Origin: an uncultured Gemmatimonadota bacterium
GTDB taxonomy: Bacteria; Gemmatimonadota; Gemmatimonadetes; Gemmatimonadales; Gemmatimonadaceae
Assembly: GCA_903894655.1 (NCBI GenBank)
Contig: CAITQY010000371.1
Location: 1 to 5,146 of the forward strand
Direction of reading: 5' to 3'
DNA: 5,146 nucleotides
In this document: piece by piece, positions 1 through 5,146 of the stretch
Layout: every line of letters starts with the position of its first letter
How positions within the stretch are numbered: position 1 is the first letter of the stretch
The notes under the pieces: model-generated
What the model was told of the DNA's origin: nothing
Seen by the model: only the letters and a program-made list of their open reading frames with translations
The model's database searches: none
Made by a program: the position numbers and the translations under genes

Positions 1-210
1 ATGACGGCCGACGTGTACCAGAAGACCGGCATGCTGCCGCAGGGCTACATCAGTGGGGCCCCCTTTACGCTCAAGGGCGGCGCAATCGCCGCCATCGAGA
101 ACGGTCGCGTGGTCTTTCTGCCGCAGGTGAATAAGCCGCCCACCGCCGAGCAGCGGGCGGGCCAGGCGGGCGCCGGCACGCCACCGCCTCCGCCACCGCC
201 TCCGCGGTAC
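1..210 (+). CDS. 3' part of an unidentified gene with a polyproline tail
   Basis: I do not recognise this protein. The frame is open from the first base of the window. It begins with ATG, but that could be an internal Met, so the true 5' end may lie outside. Residues 1-45 look like a folded domain end, with alternating small and hydrophobic residues around GGAIAAIENGRVVFLPQV. Residues 46-60 are an Ala/Gly/Gln linker, and residues 61-68 are eight consecutive prolines encoded by two perfect copies of a 12-bp unit. Third codon positions are almost all G or C up to about base 207, which supports real translation in this frame. After base 210 that bias collapses, yet no stop appears in this frame until 613-615, far inside lepA. 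I therefore place the end near 210 by composition, not by a stop codon. A terminator-like hairpin follows at 232-266, consistent with the gene ending here. A secreted or periplasmic role is possible but unsupported. Confidence 0.5.
181..204 (+). repeat. Two perfect tandem copies of a 12-bp CCACCGCCTCCG unit
   Basis: Bases 181-192 and 193-204 are identical (CCACCGCCTCCG), and each half-unit is a similar CCNCCG hexamer. In the upstream gene's frame the array encodes eight prolines. Such arrays can change length by slippage, and eight prolines in a row is a strong EF-P-dependent ribosome stalling sequence in bacteria (established knowledge). Confidence 0.85.
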
Positions 211-231
211 CCGATTCAACCCGAATGCGTT

Positions 232-266
232 ACACGGCGGCCGCCCCCTCGGGACGGCCGCCGTGT
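232..266 (+). terminator. Strong GC-rich hairpin, probable terminator of the upstream gene
   Basis: ACACGGCGGCCG (232-243) and CGGCCGCCGTGT (255-266) form a perfect 12-bp inverted repeat around an 11-base loop. The 3' side is followed only by TTCATATCT, a poor U-tract, so it is not a textbook intrinsic terminator. Its position between the end of coding-like sequence (about 210) and the promoter-like box of lepA (300-309) fits transcription termination or 3'-end protection of the upstream mRNA. Confidence 0.7.
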
Positions 267-270
267 TCAT

Positions 271-285
271 ATCTGGTCACCAGAT
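271..285. promoter_or_regulatory. 15-bp operator-like dyad upstream of lepA
   Basis: ATCTGGT (271-277), a single C (278), and ACCAGAT (279-285) form a perfect 7-bp inverted repeat with a one-base centre. A one-base gap suits a DNA site for a dimeric regulator better than an RNA hairpin, although a 6-bp stem with a TCA loop is possible. It lies 14 bases upstream of the ATTATCTTT box, so a bound protein would sit over or next to the -35 region. No regulator is identified, and the function is inference. Confidence 0.35.
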
Positions 286-299
286 TGCGGGGCCCATCG

Positions 300-309
300 A
301 TTATCTTTA
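300..309 (+). promoter_or_regulatory. Promoter-like ATTATCTTT box upstream of lepA
   Basis: ATTATCTTTA is an AT-rich island in GC-rich DNA. It contains TATCTT, a 4/6 match to the sigma-70 -10 hexamer, and also TATCTTTA, one base off the Bacteroidota-type TAnnTTTG -7 element. Transcription would begin at about 314, giving a leader of roughly 36 nt before the TTG start of lepA. The same nine bases recur just before the ROK kinase gene (3314-3322). No convincing -35 hexamer or TTTG box was found at the usual distance upstream. Confidence 0.5.
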
Positions 310-338
310 AAGGCTGCCCACGCGTCGCCCCTTTTAGC

Positions 339-349
339 AAGGCATTCCG

Positions 350-352
<3 letters not shown>
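339..352 (+). promoter_or_regulatory. Ribosome-binding site and TTG start of lepA
   Basis: AAGG at 339-342 is followed by a seven-base spacer and TTG at 350-352. The stop at 335-337 in the same frame leaves TTG as the only conventional start before the conserved N-terminal G1 region. A weak start codon and a short Shine-Dalgarno core suggest modest translation. Confidence 0.6.
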
Positions 353-2146
<1,794 letters not shown>

Positions 2147-2149
2147 GGG

Positions 2150-2237
2150 CGTGAGTCTCGAGTGGTGGGTTCAAGTCCAGGGTGGTGAGTAAGCAACACT
2201 CACGACTCCAAACTTTTACTCACGACTCGAAACCCAC
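2150..2237. repeat. Intergenic cluster of direct and inverted ACTCACGACT units
   Basis: ACTCACGACTCCAAAC (2198-2213) and ACTCACGACTCGAAAC (2218-2233) are direct repeats with a 20-bp period and 15 of 16 identical bases. The inverse core is also present: CGTGAGT at 2150-2156 and GTGAGT at 2185-2190. GTGAGT (2185-2190) can pair with ACTCAC (2198-2203) across a seven-base loop, while 2150-2156 can pair with 2218-2224. GTGGGTT (2165-2171) is complementary to AACCCAC (2231-2237). The whole lepA to GT9 gap can therefore fold as nested stems. It might be a transcription end or processing structure, or a dispersed genomic repeat. TTTT at 2214-2217 lies ten bases after the inner stem, so it is not a canonical terminator. 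Confidence 0.7.
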
Positions 2238-3293
2238 GTGACGACTTCGGCGATACTCCAAACCTCGTTCCTCGGCGACATGATCCTCACGACCCCGCTC
2301 CTTGAGCGGTTGGCGCGTGCGGGCGAGGTGCACGTGGTGGCCACGCCAGCCAATGCGGCGGTGCTGGCAAATCATCCGGCGGTCGCGTCGGTCATTGTCT
2401 ATGACAAACGCCGAACCGACGCGGGATTGCTGGGGCTCATCCGGGTGGCGGCGCGATTGCGCGCGACCGGCGCGACGACGGCCTACATGGCGCAGGGCTC
2501 GTGGCGCACGGCCGCGTTGGCGCGTGTAGCGGGTGTGTCGAGCGTGGGCTTCGACACGTCAGCGGGGCGATGGTTGTACTCGCGCCGCGTGGCGTATCGG
2601 AAGGACTGGCATCACGCGCAGCGGCTGTGGGCGTTGGCGACTGATCCCCGCGACGCGTCGGTGGTGCCTGAACGCCTGAGGCCATCGCTCTATCCCGGCG
2701 CGTCGGATCAGGCGCAGGTGACCGCCCTGTTGCACACGGCCGGCGTCGGCGACGGCGAGCCATTGATCGCGCTCGCCCCGGGCAGTGTGTGGGCCACCAA
2801 GCGATGGCCGTCCTACGATGCGCTGGCGCGTGACCTCGCGGGGCGGTGGCCCGACGCCCGCATCGCGGTGCTCGGCGCCGCGGCCGATGCCCCGCTCGCG
2901 GCGGCGATCCGCATCGCCGTGCAGGAGCGCGGCGGCGCGCCGATCATCGATGCGACCGGACAACTCTCGCTGCTCGGATCAGCCGCCCTGCTCGCCCGCT
3001 GCGTGGTGCTGGCGACGAACGACTCAGCGCCGCTGCATCTCGCGAGCGCGATGAACACGCCCACGGTGGCGCTCTTCGGGCCCACGGTGCCGGCGATGGG
3101 CTTCGGGCCGCTGGCCGATCGTCATGTCGTACTCGGGCGCGACGAGCTCACCTGCCGACCGTGCAGCGCGCACGGCGGTGAGGCGTGCCCGCTCGGTCAT
3201 TGGACGTGCATGCGCGACGTGACGGCCAGCGACGTTGGTGCGGCGGTCGCGACGATGTTCGACCCGCCCCGCGAGGCAGGCCCTCTCCGGTAG
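2238..3293 (+). CDS. waaF: GT9 ADP-heptose:LPS heptosyltransferase, probably heptosyltransferase II
   Basis: The 351-residue product is close to the usual length of this family, which transfers L-glycero-D-manno-heptose from ADP-heptose to the LPS inner core at the cytoplasmic face of the inner membrane. The N-terminal strand and loop ILQTSFLGDMILTTPLL (6-22) carry the conserved FLGD, with the probable catalytic Asp at 14. The C-terminal Rossmann domain has the nucleotide-sugar motif LAPGSVWATKRWP (179-191) and the signature TNDSAPLHLASA (260-271), then TPTVALFGPT (274-283). A cysteine cluster, CRPC (306-309), C317, GH (320-321) and C324, matches the CxxC...CPxGHxxC tail I associate with heptosyltransferase II. 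The GTG at 2238 is the first start after an in-frame stop at 2190-2192, and it precedes the first strand. There is no Shine-Dalgarno sequence, because the repeat cluster ends at the start codon. No signal peptide or membrane segment is seen. Other GT9 acceptor specificities are possible, so the symbol is tentative. Confidence 0.88.
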   Translation: MTTSAILQTSFLGDMILTTPLLERLARAGEVHVVATPANAAVLANHPAVASVIVYDKRRTDAGLLGLIRVAARLRATGATTAYMAQGSWRTAALARVAGVSSVGFDTSAGRWLYSRRVAYRKDWHHAQRLWALATDPRDASVVPERLRPSLYPGASDQAQVTALLHTAGVGDGEPLIALAPGSVWATKRWPSYDALARDLAGRWPDARIAVLGAAADAPLAAAIRIAVQERGGAPIIDATGQLSLLGSAALLARCVVLATNDSAPLHLASAMNTPTVALFGPTVPAMGFGPLADRHVVLGRDELTCRPCSAHGGEACPLGHWTCMRDVTASDVGAAVATMFDPPREAGPLR

Positions 3294-3297
3294 GGCC
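3279..3297 (+). terminator. Small GC-rich hairpin over the GT9 stop codon, possible weak terminator
   Basis: GGCCCT (3279-3284) and AGGGCC (3292-3297) form a perfect 6-bp inverted repeat with a seven-base loop that includes part of the TAG stop (3291-3293). No U-tract follows. It lies just before the promoter-like box of the next gene, so partial termination between two transcription units is plausible but weakly supported. Confidence 0.25.
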
Positions 3298-3313
3298 ATC
3301 TCTGGGCGGCAGC

Positions 3314-3323
3314 ATTATCTTTG
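3314..3323 (+). promoter_or_regulatory. Promoter-like ATTATCTTTG box immediately before the ROK kinase
   Basis: ATTATCTTTG repeats exactly the nine bases found before lepA. It contains TATCTTTG, a full match to the Bacteroidota-type TAnnTTTG -7 element, and TATCTT, a 4/6 match to the sigma-70 -10 hexamer. Either reading places transcription start at about 3328-3330. The ATG is at 3330-3332, so the mRNA would have a leader of zero to two bases. No Shine-Dalgarno sequence lies between the box and the ATG. A -35 or -33 element was not convincing. Confidence 0.55.
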
Positions 3324-3329
3324 GGCCTT

Positions 3330-4337
3330 ATGACTGCCCTTCCAGCCAACCAGTTCATTGTCGGTGTCGATCTTGGCGGCACCAACGTTGTCGTCTGCGC
3401 GATGTCCGCCGACGGATCACGCCAATACGGACTCCGTTCCGAACCCACCGCGGCCCATGAGGGCGCCGATGGTGTGATCGCGCGCATGGCCCGCATGGTG
3501 AATTCGGCGGTGTCCGACACGATGCGAGAAGCCGGTGTGTCGCGCGAGGCGTTCCTCGGCGTGGGCGTAGGCGCTCCCGGTCCGCTCGATCGCGAGAAGG
3601 GGATCGTGCTCGTGGCGCCGAATCTCAACTGGCACAACATTCCGCTGCGCGACCGCATGTCGGCGCTGACGGGACTTCCGGCGGCACTCGACAACGATGC
3701 GAACTGCGCGACCTACGGCGAATGGTGGGTGGGCGCGGCCAAGGGCGCCACAAACGTGATCGGCATGACCATCGGCACCGGTATCGGTGGCGGGATCATC
3801 CTCGACGGCCGGCTGTATCACGGCTCGAGTGACGTGGCTGGTGAGATTGGCCACACCACCATCAACCAAACGGGTCGTCGCTGTGGCTGTGGCAACTACG
3901 GCTGCCTCGAGGCGTATGCCTCTGGCACGGCGATCGCCGAGCGCGCCCGCGAGGCGCTGTCGTTCGATCAGCAGTCGATTCTCCCGGAATTAGTGGACGG
4001 CGACGTGTCAAAAATCACCGCGGCCACGGTGTATGCCGCAGCGGCGCAGAACGATGCGGTGGCCATCGAGATCGTGCGCGACACGGCCCGTTTTCTGGGC
4101 ACAGGCATCGCGAATTTGCTGAACGTGTTCAATCCCGATTGTGTCGTGATCGCCGGCGGCGTCACGCAGGCGGGTGAAGCGTTGTTCGTGCCGCTCCGCC
4201 AGGAAGTGCGTCGTCGTGCCTTCAAGCCGGCGGTGGATGCCTGCCGCATCGTGCCCGGCACGCTGCCCGGCACCGCCGGTGTGGTGGGTGCCGTGGCCAC
4301 GTTCATCGCGCAGCATACCGGTCGGCCCCCCGCGTGA
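3330..4337 (+). CDS. ROK-family sugar kinase, probable glucokinase
   Basis: The 335-residue product is a full-length ROK kinase, expected to phosphorylate glucose or a related hexose with ATP in the cytoplasm. Visible motifs, numbered from ATG 3330, are the phosphate-binding loop DLGGTN (14-19), GVGAPGPLD (79-87), and DNDANC (121-126) with the catalytic base Asp123. Also present are the glycine-rich GTGIGGGI (149-156), EIGH (172-175), and the ROK zinc motif CGCGNYGCLE (185-194). His175, Cys185, Cys187 and Cys192 are the expected zinc ligands, and Glu172, His175 and Glu194 the expected sugar contacts. NPDCVVIAGGV (268-278) is the second nucleotide-binding segment. No N-terminal helix-turn-helix is present, so it is an enzyme and not a NagC/Mlc/XylR-type repressor. 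ATG 3330 is preferred over TTG 3321, which lies inside the promoter-like box. N-acetylmannosamine, N-acetylglucosamine or fructose kinase activity cannot be excluded from motifs alone. Its stop overlaps the next gene by 4 bp. Confidence 0.92.
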   Translation: MTALPANQFIVGVDLGGTNVVVCAMSADGSRQYGLRSEPTAAHEGADGVIARMARMVNSAVSDTMREAGVSREAFLGVGVGAPGPLDREKGIVLVAPNLNWHNIPLRDRMSALTGLPAALDNDANCATYGEWWVGAAKGATNVIGMTIGTGIGGGIILDGRLYHGSSDVAGEIGHTTINQTGRRCGCGNYGCLEAYASGTAIAERAREALSFDQQSILPELVDGDVSKITAATVYAAAAQNDAVAIEIVRDTARFLGTGIANLLNVFNPDCVVIAGGVTQAGEALFVPLRQEVRRRAFKPAVDACRIVPGTLPGTAGVVGAVATFIAQHTGRPPA

Positions 4338-5146
4338 CGACCGCCGCTTCGCCCATCGAGACGCGAAAGAAGCGCGTCGGAGTGATCGGCTCGTTCGTGT
4401 GGGACGTGCTGCACGGTCGCGACAAACGCAGCGTGCCCGTTGAGGAATGGGGCGGCATCACCTACTCGCTCTCGGCCCTCGATGCGGCGCTGCCCGATGA
4501 CTGGGAGATCGTGCCGCTCGCACGCGTGGGCGATGACTTGGTGGATCGAGCGCGCCTGTTCTGTCGCGCGCTGCGTCACATGGCGCCGGACGCCGAGATC
4601 ATCGGCGTGCCCTATCCAAACAATCGGGTGGAGCTGCGCTATGTCGATGACGAACATCGCACCGAGCATCTCACCGGCGGCGTACCGGCGTGGACCTGGC
4701 TGGGCCTCAAGCCCGTGCTGGACTCGGCCCGACTGGATGCCCTGTACATCAACTTTCTGAGTGGGTGGGAGCTCGATCTGGAGACCACGCAGTTGGTGCG
4801 TGCCCATTTCACCGGGCCGATCTACTGCGATTTGCACATGAAGATCATGGCCGTGCTCCCCGACGGCCTGCGCCTCGCCCAGCCGCTGCCGAATGTGGCC
4901 GCGTGGTGCGAGTGCTTCGACGTGCTGCAAGTCAACGAAGACGAGATGCAAATGATGGCGCCCGACTCGATGGCGCTGGCGGCGACGGCTATGGCCGCGG
5001 GCGTGTCGTGCTTGTGCGTCACCCTTGGCAAGCGCGGCGCGGTGTATGTGGCCGCGCCGGGTTTCGAGCGCCTGAGCGACCTCCCACCCGCGCGAGGTCA
5101 CACATCTGCGCTGTCCACATCACCCCGCGGCGGCAGTGGCCCGCTC
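4334..5146 (+). CDS. PfkB/ribokinase-family carbohydrate kinase (3' end outside window)
   Basis: The first 271 residues are visible, and the frame is still open at the window edge. The start is GTG at 4334, overlapping the ROK stop as GTGA, so translational coupling is likely; no separate promoter or Shine-Dalgarno sequence is seen. The first strand is RVGVIGSFVWDV (14-25). The PfkB glycine pair is in WGGITYSLSALDAAL (39-53), with Ser and Leu where the classic signature has Asn. ARVGDDLVDRA (63-73) is the typical VGxD segment. YCDLHMK (164-170) and NEDE (201-204) follow; the latter fits the NxxE motif that helps bind Mg and phosphate. VTLGKRGAVYV (229-239) matches the VTxGxxG segment before the active site. 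The GxGD loop with the catalytic Asp should lie beyond the right edge, so catalytic competence cannot be judged. The substrate is unknown. A sugar or nucleoside is expected from the family. Confidence 0.85.
   Translation, partial: MTTAASPIETRKKRVGVIGSFVWDVLHGRDKRSVPVEEWGGITYSLSALDAALPDDWEIVPLARVGDDLVDRARLFCRALRHMAPDAEIIGVPYPNNRVELRYVDDEHRTEHLTGGVPAWTWLGLKPVLDSARLDALYINFLSGWELDLETTQLVRAHFTGPIYCDLHMKIMAVLPDGLRLAQPLPNVAAWCECFDVLQVNEDEMQMMAPDSMALAATAMAAGVSCLCVTLGKRGAVYVAAPGFERLSDLPPARGHTSALSTSPRGGSGPL

Noticed and set aside
2165..2181. GGGTTCAAGTCC resembles the T-arm of a tRNA, suggesting a tRNA remnant or attachment site.
   Set aside because: Only two stem pairs can form, and there is no acceptor stem, anticodon arm or D-arm nearby. 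The bases are better explained as part of the inverted repeat with 2224-2237.
3321..3329. TTG at 3321 as an alternative start of the ROK kinase.
   Set aside because: It lies within the ATTATCTTT box, adds only three residues before a good ATG, and has no ribosome-binding site.
3968..5101. Long open frame on the minus strand opposite the two kinases (377 codons).
   Set aside because: The translation is rich in His, Arg, Gln and Ala without any recognisable domain, and it lies exactly opposite two well-supported genes. High-GC coding DNA often leaves such open antisense frames.
5096..5146. Possible frameshift in the PfkB gene, since the last residues are low in complexity and unlike a kinase core.
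   Set aside because: The frame stays open to the edge, and the stretch could be a variable loop before the GxGD motif. It cannot be judged without sequence to the right.

Overview
The window is high-GC DNA with a strong preference for G or C at third codon positions. It carries one tail of an unidentified gene and four recognisable genes, all on the + strand. It looks like ordinary chromosome of a Gram-negative-type bacterium: a heptosyltransferase II-like glycosyltransferase (family GT9) implies an LPS inner core. The overall style, with a repeated ATTATCTTT promoter-like box, GAGTCGTGAGT-type intergenic units and GTG/TTG starts, reminds me of Gemmatimonadota. That assignment is inference and was not tested by any search.

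Region 1 (1-349) is the end of an unidentified reading frame that finishes its coding-like composition in an eight-proline run. It has no stop codon where one is expected. A 12-bp GC-rich hairpin follows (probable terminator), then a 15-bp dyad and an ATTATCTTT promoter-like box.

Region 2 (350-2146) is a complete lepA (elongation factor 4) with a TTG start. Region 3 (2147-2237) is a 91-bp intergenic stretch made of direct and inverted copies of an ACTCACGACT unit that run up to the next start codon.

Region 4 (2238-3293) is a GT9 heptosyltransferase, probably waaF/rfaF type. Region 5 (3294-3329) is a short gap holding a second exact copy of ATTATCTTT, placed so that the following mRNA would be leaderless or nearly so.

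Region 6 (3330-end) is a ROK-family sugar kinase, probably glucokinase. Its stop overlaps by 4 bp the start of a PfkB/ribokinase-family kinase that runs off the right edge. The two kinases look like a translationally coupled pair from different folds. lepA and the GT9 gene are housekeeping or envelope genes with no evident functional link to them.

I see no mobile element, CRISPR array, rRNA, credible tRNA or defence system. The most interesting signals are regulatory: the shared promoter-like box, the predicted leaderless kinase mRNA, the repeat-built intergenic region, the dyad upstream of lepA, and the missing stop of the first gene.
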